Shown: positions 1 through 4,924 of the stretch, in pieces
Numbering within the stretch: the first letter of the stretch is position 1
Layout: every line of letters begins with the position of its first letter
Source of the DNA: an uncultured Butyricicoccus sp.
GTDB lineage: Bacteria > Bacillota > Clostridia > Oscillospirales > Butyricicoccaceae
Direction: 5' to 3'
Assembly (NCBI GenBank): GCA_900555465.1
Contig: USLE01000034.1
Span: 1 to 8,752, forward strand
Length of the DNA stretch: 8,752 nt
Made by a program: the position numbers and the translations under genes
Notes under the pieces: model-generated
Told to the model about the DNA's origin: nothing
The model's input: the letters and a program-made list of their open reading frames with translations, nothing else
Database searches by the model: none

Positions 1-324
1 GTATACGACGCGCTGTTCTGGCTGGCGACCGCGGCGGCGCTATTCGAATTCGGCATCGTGTTCGCGGCCGGACAGGATCGCTGGTTTGTCATCGGCGGCG
101 CGGTGGGCGGGATGGCGCTGTATTTCATGAGCCTCAGCGGCGCGGTACTGGCCGTACTGGGCGGGCTGCTTGGCCTTGCCGCGCGCGGCTGGAACACCGT
201 TGCGGCGGCCGCGCAGTGGGTCCGCCGCGCCGCAGAGCGCAGCGGGTTACCGGATAAATTTCGATCTTCTGCGAAAAAAATTGCAAATTCCTCTTCCATT
301 TTTCGCAGGAAAGGTATAAAATAA
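1..324 (+). CDS. yabQ: Spore cortex biosynthesis protein YabQ, C-terminal part (5' end outside window)
   Basis: The reading frame is open from base 1 and ends at TAA 322-324, giving about 107 codons of a gene that begins upstream. The visible part has hydrophobic stretches (starting DALFWLATAAALFEF, then an Ile/Gly/Leu-rich pair around residues 30-60) followed by a basic cytoplasmic tail ending RRKGIK. The pattern of a Trp-containing membrane helix, a GxxLYF-like stretch and a basic tail fits the end of YabQ, an integral membrane protein of the outer forespore membrane needed for spore cortex formation in Bacillus. Similarity alone is weak because these are generic membrane segments. The main support is context: divIC and yabR follow directly in the order known from Bacillus. 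No promoter is seen between this gene and divIC, so they are probably co-transcribed. Confidence 0.7.
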   Translation, partial: VYDALFWLATAAALFEFGIVFAAGQDRWFVIGGAVGGMALYFMSLSGAVLAVLGGLLGLAARGWNTVAAAAQWVRRAAERSGLPDKFRSSAKKIANSSSIFRRKGIK

Positions 325-359
325 AACTCGAATCAGTGAGTGCGCGGAGGAGCTGCAGT

Positions 360-650
360 ATGGCGAGAACAACCGGACGGAAGATGCCGGGTATCGTGAA
401 AATTGCAATGCTGGCGTTCCTGCTGTATGCGGTCGTCACCATCGTCAGCCTGCGCTCGCAGATTGCGGGCAAGCAGGCGGAGCTGGAGTCGCTTTCCCTG
501 CGGGTGCAGGAATACCAGGAGGCGAATGCTGCGCTCCAGGAGGAGATGCAGCGAGGCATCACCGAGGAGGACATCAGCGAGCTGGCGCGCAACGAACTGA
601 GCTATGCGGAGCCGGGGGAGCGTGTCTTTGTGGACACGTCCGGAAAGTAG
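360..650 (+). CDS. divIC: Septum formation initiator family protein DivIC (FtsB-like)
   Basis: A 96-residue single-pass membrane protein. A short basic N-terminus (residues 1-11) precedes one transmembrane helix (about 12-31), then a heptad-like Leu/Glu/Gln coiled coil (about 32-67), then a C-terminal segment with LARNELSYAEPGERVF, the family's typical AR-x-L-x-x-x-x-PGE ending. In Firmicutes DivIC pairs with FtsL and DivIB (FtsQ) in the divisome and helps activate septal peptidoglycan synthesis. The ATG at 360 was chosen because CGGAGG at 345-350 lies 9 nt upstream; a GTG at 336 in the same frame lacks such a site. Two stop codons (TAGTAG, 648-653) end the gene. It lies 35 nt after yabQ and 34 nt before yabR, as in the Bacillus yabP-yabQ-divIC-yabR cluster. 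Confidence 0.9.
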   Translation: MARTTGRKMPGIVKIAMLAFLLYAVVTIVSLRSQIAGKQAELESLSLRVQEYQEANAALQEEMQRGITEEDISELARNELSYAEPGERVFVDTSGK

Positions 651-684
651 TAGGGAAAGAAATAACGGAGGCAAAAAAACTTAT

Positions 685-1140
685 ATGGATTTGGCAGTGG
701 GATCTATCGTAGAAGGCAAGGTAACGGGCATTACGAAATTCGGTGCGTTCGTTGCGCTGCCCGAAGGCAAGTCGGGAATGGTACACATCTCGGAGGTTGC
801 GGCAAGTTTTGTCAACGATATCAAGGACTTTTTGCAGGAAGGGCAGCAGGTCAAGGTAAAGATCATCAACATCGATCAGGCCGGGCGCATCAACCTGTCC
901 ATCAAAAAGGCGCAGCCGCAGGAGCCGCGTCAGGAGCGCGCGGGCGGCTATGCGCCGCGTCAGCAGCGCTTCCAGCAGCGTTCTGCCGGGCCGCGCGGCC
1001 GCGCGCCGCAGGCGCCCAAGGACCCTGCCACCATGAGCTTTGAGGATAAACTGAAAGCGTTCATGTCGGACAGCGAAAGCCGTCAGGCAGACGTGCGCCA
1101 TGCAACCGACCGCAAGAACGGTTCGCGCAGACGCCGCTGA
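685..1140 (+). CDS. yabR: S1 domain RNA-binding protein YabR
   Basis: A 151-residue protein. Residues about 4-75 form one S1 RNA-binding domain: VGSIVEGKVTGI opens it, the FGAFV and GMVHISEV strands are clear, and VKVKIINID plus RINLSIKK close it. The remainder is a low-complexity, strongly basic and Gln/Arg/Gly/Pro-rich tail with a short acidic-amphipathic patch (MSFEDKLKAFM) and an RRRR end. S1 domains bind single-stranded RNA; the family resembles polynucleotide phosphorylase and general stress protein 13, and its exact cellular role is not established. The start is ATG 685, with GGAGG at 667-671 and a rather long 13-nt spacer. In Bacillus yabR is followed at a distance by spoIIE; here a terminator and a convergent small RNA follow. 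Confidence 0.87.
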   Translation: MDLAVGSIVEGKVTGITKFGAFVALPEGKSGMVHISEVAASFVNDIKDFLQEGQQVKVKIINIDQAGRINLSIKKAQPQEPRQERAGGYAPRQQRFQQRSAGPRGRAPQAPKDPATMSFEDKLKAFMSDSESRQADVRHATDRKNGSRRRR

Positions 1141-1144
1141 ACAC

Positions 1145-1175
1145 CAAAACCGAGGGCGACCTCGGTTTTGTTTTT
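1145..1175 (+). terminator. Rho-independent terminator of the yabQ-divIC-yabR unit
   Basis: A perfect 11-bp stem (1145-1155 with 1160-1170) closes a GCGA (GNRA) tetraloop and is followed by five T (1171-1175). It starts 5 nt after the yabR stop codon, so it ends the yabQ-divIC-yabR transcript. Confidence 0.93.
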
Positions 1176-1207
1176 ATCCGGATGCGGCGGGAAAATCCCC
1201 TCAAATG

Positions 1208-1301
1208 TAAAAAAACGCGCCCTTTCCGAAGAAAGAGCGCCAAAAGTAGGATTGTGGGGATAAAGATATGAACGGTGCATGGCAGTTCTCCCAACTGCCA
1301 T
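1208..1301 (-). ncRNA. Candidate small regulatory RNA (~92 nt), not recognised
   Basis: The minus strand carries a complete small transcription unit. A consensus promoter (listed separately) would start transcription near 1299-1301. The RNA opens with a perfect hairpin (1302-1293 with 1287-1278; 10 bp as DNA, a little less depending on the start) with a 5-nt GGGAG loop. It continues with about 35 nt of mostly unpaired, C/U-rich sequence including AUCCCCAC (1261-1254) and AAUCCUAC (1253-1246). It ends in a UUCG-loop terminator and U7. The loop GGGA (1292-1289) can pair with UCCC (1260-1257), so a pseudoknot is possible. The C-rich tract resembles those by which RoxS/RsaE- or FsrA-type RNAs pair with Shine-Dalgarno sequences, but that similarity is inference. 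No protein is encoded before the terminator. I do not recognise the family. Confidence 0.62.
1209..1240 (-). terminator. Rho-independent terminator of the small RNA (UUCG tetraloop)
   Basis: On the minus strand a 10-bp stem (1240-1231 with 1226-1217, one G-U pair) closes a C(UUCG)G tetraloop and is followed by one G and seven U (1215-1209). As plus-strand RNA the G-U pair becomes an A-C mismatch and no U-tract follows, so the element is oriented for minus-strand transcription. It faces the yabR terminator head-on. Confidence 0.88.
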
Positions 1302-1305
1302 GATT

Positions 1306-1334
1306 AATATACCATATATTTCCAAAATTGTCAA
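1306..1334 (-). promoter_or_regulatory. Sigma-A-type promoter of the small RNA
   Basis: Read on the minus strand: -35 TTGACA at 1334-1329 (perfect consensus), a 17-nt spacer, and -10 TATATT at 1311-1306 (5 of 6). It points away from the amidohydrolase gene. The -35 box lies only about 20 nt upstream of the amidohydrolase start codon, so transcription initiation of the two genes could interfere. Confidence 0.8.
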
Positions 1335-1354
1335 TCATTTTTTCGAGGATTTGC

Positions 1355-2527
1355 ATGAAACAAACACTGATTAAAAATATCGAGGTATGGACGATGGATG
1401 CGCAGGATACCCGCTTTTCCGGCTGGGTGCTGCTCGAGGACGGAAAAATCGCCGCGATGGGCGAGGGCGAGCCGCCCGCCTGCGCGGAGATGCTGGACGG
1501 GGAGGGCGGTGTGCTCACCCCGGGCCTGATCGATATCCATTCGCACCTTGGCCTGTATGAGGACGGTCTGGGCTTCGAGGGCGCGGACGGCAACGAGGAC
1601 ACCGATCCGGTCACACCGCACCTGCGCGCGATCGACGGCGTCAATCCGATGGACCGCGGCTTTCAGGAGGCGCGCGAGGCGGGCGTGACCACGGTTGCAG
1701 TCAGCCCGGGCAGTGCCAACCCGATCGGCGGGCAGATCGCCCTGCTCAAGACCGCCGGGCGGCGCGTGGACGACATGGTGCTTAAGGCGCCGCTCGCGAT
1801 CAAATTCGCGCTGGGCGAGAACCCCAAATCGGTCTACCACGATAAGGACGAAGCGCCGGTCACCCGCATGGCGACCGCAGCGCTCATCCGCGAGCAGCTT
1901 TATAAGGCAAAGGAATATTTTTCGCGCAAGGCGCGGGCGGAGGACGACCCGGATCAGGACGATCCGGATTACGACAGCAAGCTCGAAGCGCTGCTGCCGC
2001 TGCTCTGGGGCAAGGCGGAGGCGCACTTCCACGCGCACCGTGCGGACGATATTTTCACCGCGCTGCGCATTGCCAAGGAGTTCGGCCTGCGTGCGGTCAT
2101 TATCCACGGCACGGAGGCGCATCTGGTCGCCGACCTGCTCGCGGAGGAGCATGTGCCGGTCGTGTGCGGCCCGTTTATGACCGACCGCTCCAAGCCCGAG
2201 CTGCGCCACCTGACCGACGAGGCGCCCGGCCTGCTCTGCAAGGCGGGCATCCCGACCGCGATCACGGTCGACCACCCGGAGATCCCGCTGCGGCTGCTGC
2301 CGATGGCGCTCATGCTGGCCGTACGCGCGGGCATGGGAAGGACCGATGCGCTGCGCGCGGTCACATCCGTCCCGGCGCAGATCGCGGGCATGGAAAACCG
2401 CATCGGCAGCCTGCGGGAAGGCATGGATGCGGACTGCGTGCTGTGGAGCGGCGACCCGCTGGATATCACAACTCAGGTGCAGGCCGTTTTTGTAAACGGC
2501 GCACTGGAATACAGGAGGAAAAGATGA
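1355..2527 (+). CDS. Amidohydrolase superfamily protein (imidazolonepropionase-like)
   Basis: A 390-residue metal-dependent amidohydrolase. An N-terminal beta-sandwich part leads into GLIDIHSHLG with the metal-binding HxH pair (H62, H64). NPIGGQIALLKTAG and the following Lys-containing APLAIKF strand are typical of this subgroup. Further candidate metal or catalytic residues are H226/H228 (HFHAH), H251 (IIHGTEAH) and the late Asp-His pair D306-H307 (TVDHPE). An acidic insert (EDDPDQDDPD, about residues 200-209) sits in the barrel. The C-terminus (GMDADCVLWSGDPLD) is the usual closing sandwich. The enzyme should hydrolyse a C-N bond in a cyclic or amide substrate, but the substrate cannot be read from sequence. 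The start is ATG 1355 with GAGGA at 1345-1349; an upstream TTG at 1328 has no ribosome site. The stop overlaps the next start (ATGA, 2524-2527), implying translational coupling. Confidence 0.88.
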   Translation: MKQTLIKNIEVWTMDAQDTRFSGWVLLEDGKIAAMGEGEPPACAEMLDGEGGVLTPGLIDIHSHLGLYEDGLGFEGADGNEDTDPVTPHLRAIDGVNPMDRGFQEAREAGVTTVAVSPGSANPIGGQIALLKTAGRRVDDMVLKAPLAIKFALGENPKSVYHDKDEAPVTRMATAALIREQLYKAKEYFSRKARAEDDPDQDDPDYDSKLEALLPLLWGKAEAHFHAHRADDIFTALRIAKEFGLRAVIIHGTEAHLVADLLAEEHVPVVCGPFMTDRSKPELRHLTDEAPGLLCKAGIPTAITVDHPEIPLRLLPMALMLAVRAGMGRTDALRAVTSVPAQIAGMENRIGSLREGMDADCVLWSGDPLDITTQVQAVFVNGALEYRRKR

Positions 2528-3366
2528 GGACAATCGACGTATCGGAAGTGACAAAGCTGGTGCGGCAGCTGTGCATCGACGCGAACTACTACCTGCCCGC
2601 CGATCTGCGGCAGGCGTTTGTGGACGGACAGCAGGCCGAGCAGTCGCCGCTCGGCAAGGAGATCTTCGGCGAGATGATCGCGAACTGCGACCTTGCGCGG
2701 GAAAACGACGTGCCGGTCTGCCAGGACACCGGCATGGCGATCGTGTTCGCTGAGGTCGGACAGGACGTACACCTCACCGGCGGCGCGTTTGAGGACGCGG
2801 TGACCGAGGGCGTGCGCCGCGGCTATATCGACGGCTATCTGCGCCTGTCCGTGGTGGGCGACCCGCTGCGCCGCGAGAACACGAACGACAACACGCCCTG
2901 CGTGCTCTATACCTCGATCGTGCCGGGCGATGGGATCAAAATCACGGTCGCGCCCAAGGGCTTCGGCTCGGAGAACATGAGCGCGATGAAGATGTTCACC
3001 CCGGCCGCGACCAAGGAGCAGATCGTGGACTTTATTGCGGATGCGTGTGTGAATGCAGGCTCCAACCCCTGCCCGCCGATCGTGATCGGCGTGGGCCTCG
3101 GCGGCACGAGCGATAAGGCGGCGTTCCTTGCCAAGCGCGCGCTGCTGCGCCCGGTGGGTGAGCACAATGCCGACCCGCTGTACGCGGAAATGGAGCAGGC
3201 GATCCTCGACAAGGTCAACGCATCCGGCGTCGGGCCGCAGGGCCTCGGCGGCACGGTGACCGCGCTCTCCTGCGCGATCGAGCCGTTCGGCACGCATATC
3301 GCGGGCCTGCCGTGCGTAGTGAATATCTCCTGCCATGTGACACGGCACGCGGAAGGGAAAATTTGA
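2524..3366 (+). CDS. Fumarate hydratase, class I, alpha subunit (TtdA/FumA N-terminal domain family)
   Basis: A 280-residue protein, the usual length of the separate alpha subunit of oxygen-sensitive class I fumarase (or the related L-tartrate dehydratase). The three cysteines expected to hold the [4Fe-4S] cluster are present: C66 in VPVCQDTG, C183 in NPCPPIVIGVG and C270 in NISCH. GGTSDKAAFLAKRALLRP and GPQGLGGTVTAL are further family signatures. The enzyme interconverts fumarate and malate, but the alpha subunit alone is incomplete: the beta subunit carries other active-site residues. No beta gene follows; after the stop comes a hairpin-rich non-coding stretch ending in a terminator. The start ATG 2524 has AGGAGG at 2513-2518 and overlaps the amidohydrolase stop. 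The frame is open upstream to 2164, but that part is out-of-frame amidohydrolase sequence. Tartrate dehydratase activity cannot be excluded. Confidence 0.92.
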   Translation: MRTIDVSEVTKLVRQLCIDANYYLPADLRQAFVDGQQAEQSPLGKEIFGEMIANCDLARENDVPVCQDTGMAIVFAEVGQDVHLTGGAFEDAVTEGVRRGYIDGYLRLSVVGDPLRRENTNDNTPCVLYTSIVPGDGIKITVAPKGFGSENMSAMKMFTPAATKEQIVDFIADACVNAGSNPCPPIVIGVGLGGTSDKAAFLAKRALLRPVGEHNADPLYAEMEQAILDKVNASGVGPQGLGGTVTALSCAIEPFGTHIAGLPCVVNISCHVTRHAEGKI

Positions 3367-3510
3367 TTCGTTTGAAGCGTACAGCTTCAAACGAAGGCGC
3401 TTTGCCGCGCAGGGCGCGGACAAAGCTCGGGCGCGATATTTGCGCGCCGCAGGCGGCACACAAAATCGCTTCCCTGTATCAAATCCGAGGTACACGCCCC
3501 CGGATTTGAT
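3367..3510 (+). repeat. Cluster of four consecutive hairpins in the 3' region of the fumarase gene
   Basis: Between the fumarase stop and its terminator nearly every base falls into a stem. (A) 3367-3378 with 3384-3395: perfect 12 bp, loop GTACA. (B) 3399-3410 with 3414-3426: 12 bp with one bulged A, loop AGG. (C) 3433-3448 with 3455-3469: imperfect, with a bulged A3438 and two C-A mismatches that become G-U pairs on the minus strand. (D) 3478-3487 with 3501-3510: perfect 10 bp, 13-nt loop. None is followed by a T-tract. They could be REP/MITE-like palindromic repeats or a structured 3' UTR. Hairpin C recurs at 6149-6193. No coding capacity is apparent. Confidence 0.65.
3433..3469 (-). repeat. 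Dispersed hairpin repeat, copy 1
   Basis: The stretch CGGCACACAAAATCGCTT (3454-3471) is found inverted at 6152-6169, and the partner arm GCGAT-A-TTTGCGCGCC (3433-3448) matches the other arm there apart from one inserted A. Both arms plus the short loop are therefore shared, in opposite orientation. The T-runs flanking the second copy are missing here (TTCCC instead of TTTTT), so this copy cannot act as a terminator. Confidence 0.6.
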
Positions 3511-3540
3511 GAAAACGGCCGCAAACGCGGCCGTTTTCAT
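3509..3540 (+). terminator. Rho-independent terminator after the amidohydrolase-fumarase unit
   Basis: A perfect 14-bp inverted repeat (3509-3522 with 3527-3540) with loop AAAC. The upper stem is GC-rich (CGGCCGC) and the base is an A4/T4 pairing, so it can work in both directions. The run of T is only four and is followed by CATT. Confidence 0.8.
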
Positions 3541-3613
3541 TGCATGCGCGCCTGCGGCGCGGAAAAAGGAGCGGCGGGTGAGCGAAAGAGGCGTTGGAGA
3601 AAGTGCTGAACAA

Positions 3614-3631
3614 TTTGTGAATTCTTACAAA
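3614..3631. promoter_or_regulatory. Dyad upstream of the hpf promoter, possible operator
   Basis: TTTGTGA (3614-3620) and TTACAAA (3625-3631) form an inverted repeat with one mismatch around ATTC. It ends 6 nt upstream of the hpf -35 box, a position suited to an activator or repressor. The half-sites resemble Rex or CRP/FNR-type sites, but the 4-nt gap does not fit the usual spacing of either. Confidence 0.35.
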
Positions 3632-3637
3632 ATAGAT

Positions 3638-3667
3638 TGGACATTTTCACCGAAGGCGTGGTATACT
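3638..3667 (+). promoter_or_regulatory. Sigma-A-type promoter of hpf
   Basis: -35 TGGACA (3638-3643), 18-nt spacer, -10 TATACT (3662-3667). It predicts a transcription start near 3674 and a leader of about 86 nt before the hpf start codon. A purine-rich stretch (3541-3613) lies between the preceding terminator and this promoter and shows no recognisable feature. Confidence 0.72.
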
Positions 3668-3673
3668 AAAGAT

Positions 3674-3759
3674 AGCAAAATCCCATATCGCTGCCGGAGT
3701 ATTCCGGTACGGCGGCAGCGGAAGTAACTTGGGCCTTGAGCCCGTTAGGAGATGATGTT
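3674..3759 (+). promoter_or_regulatory. Structured 5' leader of hpf with alternative hairpins
   Basis: Two mutually exclusive stems can form: CGCTGCCG (3689-3696) with CGGCAGCG (3713-3720), or CCGGA (3694-3698) with TCCGG (3703-3707) around a GTAT loop. A second element pairs TAAC (3725-3728) with GTTA (3744-3747) and GGGC (3731-3734) with GCCC (3740-3743), touching the first base of the AGGAG ribosome site at 3747-3751. No known riboswitch is recognised and no terminator is present in the leader. Confidence 0.4.
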
Positions 3760-4287
3760 ATGAAGTTTACCATCGTCGAGAGAAAGATGAAGATTGACGA
3801 CGATCTGCGGCAATACGCGCTGCGCAAGGTCGAAAAGCTGGACCGGTACTTCCAACAGGATTCCGACACCACGCTGACCTTCAGCGAGCTGCGCGGCAAG
3901 CAAACGGTGGAAATTACGGTGCGCCAGGCCGGTCTGGTCGTCCGCGCCGAGGAGACAACGACCGATATGTTCGCCTCGGTGGACGGCGCGATCAGCAGCA
4001 TTGAGCGCCAGATCCGTAAGCACAAGACCCGCCTGGAGAAGCGGCTGCGCGAAGGTGCATTCGATAAGATGGCTGAGCAGCAGGCTGCGCTTGCCGAGGA
4101 AGACTTCGACATCGTGCGCCGCAAGCGCTTTGAGGTCAAGCCCATGAGCGTGGACGAAGCGATCCTGCAGATGAACCTGCTCGATCACCAGTTCTACTTC
4201 TTCCGCAACGCGGATAACGACAATATTCATGCTGTTGTATATAAGCGCGCGGCAGGCGGCTACGGCCTGATCGAGGGCGAAGAATAA
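3760..4287 (+). CDS. hpf: Ribosome hibernation-promoting factor, long form
   Basis: A 175-residue long-form HPF. Residues about 1-100 are the RaiA/YfiA-type domain (MKFTIVERKMKIDDDLRQYA at the start, then FSELRGKQTVEITV and a basic helix SSIERQIRKHKTRLEKRL) that sits in the tRNA and mRNA channel of the 30S subunit. A linker leads to the C-terminal domain (about 116-175: IVRRKRFEVKPMSVDEAI, LLDHQFYFFRNAD, AVVYKRAAGGYGLIE), which dimerises so that two ribosomes form an inactive 100S pair in stationary phase. The ATG at 3760 has AGGAG at 3747-3751 with an 8-nt spacer; earlier in-frame starts from 3736 lack this. The gene has its own promoter, a structured leader and a strong terminator, so it is probably monocistronic and separately regulated. 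Confidence 0.96.
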   Translation: MKFTIVERKMKIDDDLRQYALRKVEKLDRYFQQDSDTTLTFSELRGKQTVEITVRQAGLVVRAEETTTDMFASVDGAISSIERQIRKHKTRLEKRLREGAFDKMAEQQAALAEEDFDIVRRKRFEVKPMSVDEAILQMNLLDHQFYFFRNADNDNIHAVVYKRAAGGYGLIEGEE

Positions 4288-4297
4288 CAGAAAATGC

Positions 4298-4328
4298 AAG
4301 GCCGGCGGCTTGTGCCGCCGGCCTTTTT
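4298..4328 (+). terminator. Rho-independent terminator of hpf
   Basis: A perfect 12-bp stem (4298-4309 with 4314-4325), loop TTGT, and T-run 4324-4328. It begins 11 nt after the hpf stop. Confidence 0.95.
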
Positions 4329-4351
4329 CGGGCGCAGGGGAGGAAAAAAAC

Positions 4352-4875
4352 ATGCGGATCGGTTTTTTCTGTTGCTGCCGTTTTTCCTGCTGCGGTTCGG
4401 GCTGTTGGCGCGGTTGAACCGTGAAGCGCTTGTCCGCGCTGCCCGGTTTGCACCGCTCGAGGGTAGGGAGCGGACGGCATACTGGGTCTATCAGGCGGCG
4501 AACGTTGGCATCCTGCTTGCCATCCTGCTGCTGCCCGTGCACACTGCGCCGGTTTGGCTGACGGCGGCGGGGGCTGTAGTGTATGCGGCGGGACTGGCGC
4601 TGCTGGCCGGGGCGGTCGTCAGCTTTGCACGCCCGGACAGGGACGGCATGAACCATACCGGGCTGTACCGCTGGTCGCGCCATCCGATGTATGCAGCATA
4701 TTTTGTGTATTTCATCGGCTGTGTGCTGCTGACTCGGTCGACGTTGCTATTGGCGCTGGTGCTGGTCTTCCAGATCGCAGCGCATTGGATTATCCAGGCG
4801 GAGGAGCGCTGGTGCGCGGCACAGTTCGGAGAGAGTTGGCGGCGGTACTGCAGCCAGGTAAGACGGTATTTTTAA
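4352..4875 (+). CDS. ICMT/PEMT-family membrane methyltransferase, with apparent -1 frameshift near its start
   Basis: The body of the protein is read in the frame that runs from CTG 4369 to TAA 4873-4875. It has about five hydrophobic helices, then TGLYRWSRHPMY, the SAM-binding signature of isoprenylcysteine carboxyl methyltransferase and phospholipid N-methyltransferase-like proteins, and the closing EERWCAAQFGESWRRY motif. It is expected in the cytoplasmic membrane, methylating an unknown small or lipid substrate. The only good ribosome site, GGGGAGG (4337-4343), precedes ATG 4352 with an 8-nt spacer, but that frame reads MRIGFF and then stops after about 21 codons. A -1 shift at T-TTT-TTC (4363-4369), or one extra T in the T6 run, joins MRIGFF to LLLPFFLLRFG. 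The body frame is also open back to ATG 4294, but that start lies at the edge of the hpf terminator without a convincing ribosome site. I therefore place the start at 4352. Confidence 0.72.
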
Positions 4876-4924
4876 TAGGAAAACAGCGCCGCGTGCTTGT
4901 GCGCGGCCAAAAGGAGAGCTGCAA

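Noticed and set aside
1083..1334. A possible short protein inside the minus-strand small RNA (GGGAG loop followed by AUG at 1280-1278)
   Set aside because: The frame has no stop before the small RNA's terminator and runs on through the end of yabR, so the RNA could not encode a finished peptide. It may still affect decay or ribosome binding.
2164..2523. Possible N-terminal extension or fusion of the fumarase gene, because its frame is open upstream to 2164
   Set aside because: The upstream part is out-of-frame amidohydrolase sequence without family motifs, and ATG 2524 has a perfect AGGAGG site and the usual family start.
1331..2554. A 407-codon open frame on the minus strand opposite the amidohydrolase
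   Set aside because: It is low-complexity Arg/Ala/Gln-rich sequence typical of the antisense of GC-rich genes, has no ribosome site and no recognisable motif.
2473..3540. A 355-codon open frame on the minus strand opposite the fumarase gene
   Set aside because: Same antisense composition effect; the sense strand has clear fumarase motifs and ribosome site.
3367..3540. CRISPR array
   Set aside because: The hairpins have different sequences and no regular repeat-spacer period, and no cas genes are present.
3614..3631. Rex operator upstream of hpf
   Set aside because: The half-sites look right (TTGTGA) but the dyad has a 4-nt gap where the Rex consensus needs two more bases; kept only as an unnamed dyad.
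3440..3727. A 95-codon open frame between fumarase and hpf
   Set aside because: It runs through the hairpins, terminator and hpf promoter, with no ribosome site and no protein-like motif.
3367..3759. Identification of this region as the raiA-associated structured RNA
   Set aside because: The context (before an hpf/raiA gene) fits, but the hpf promoter splits the region and I cannot recognise the motif's conserved bases by eye; it needs a covariance-model search.
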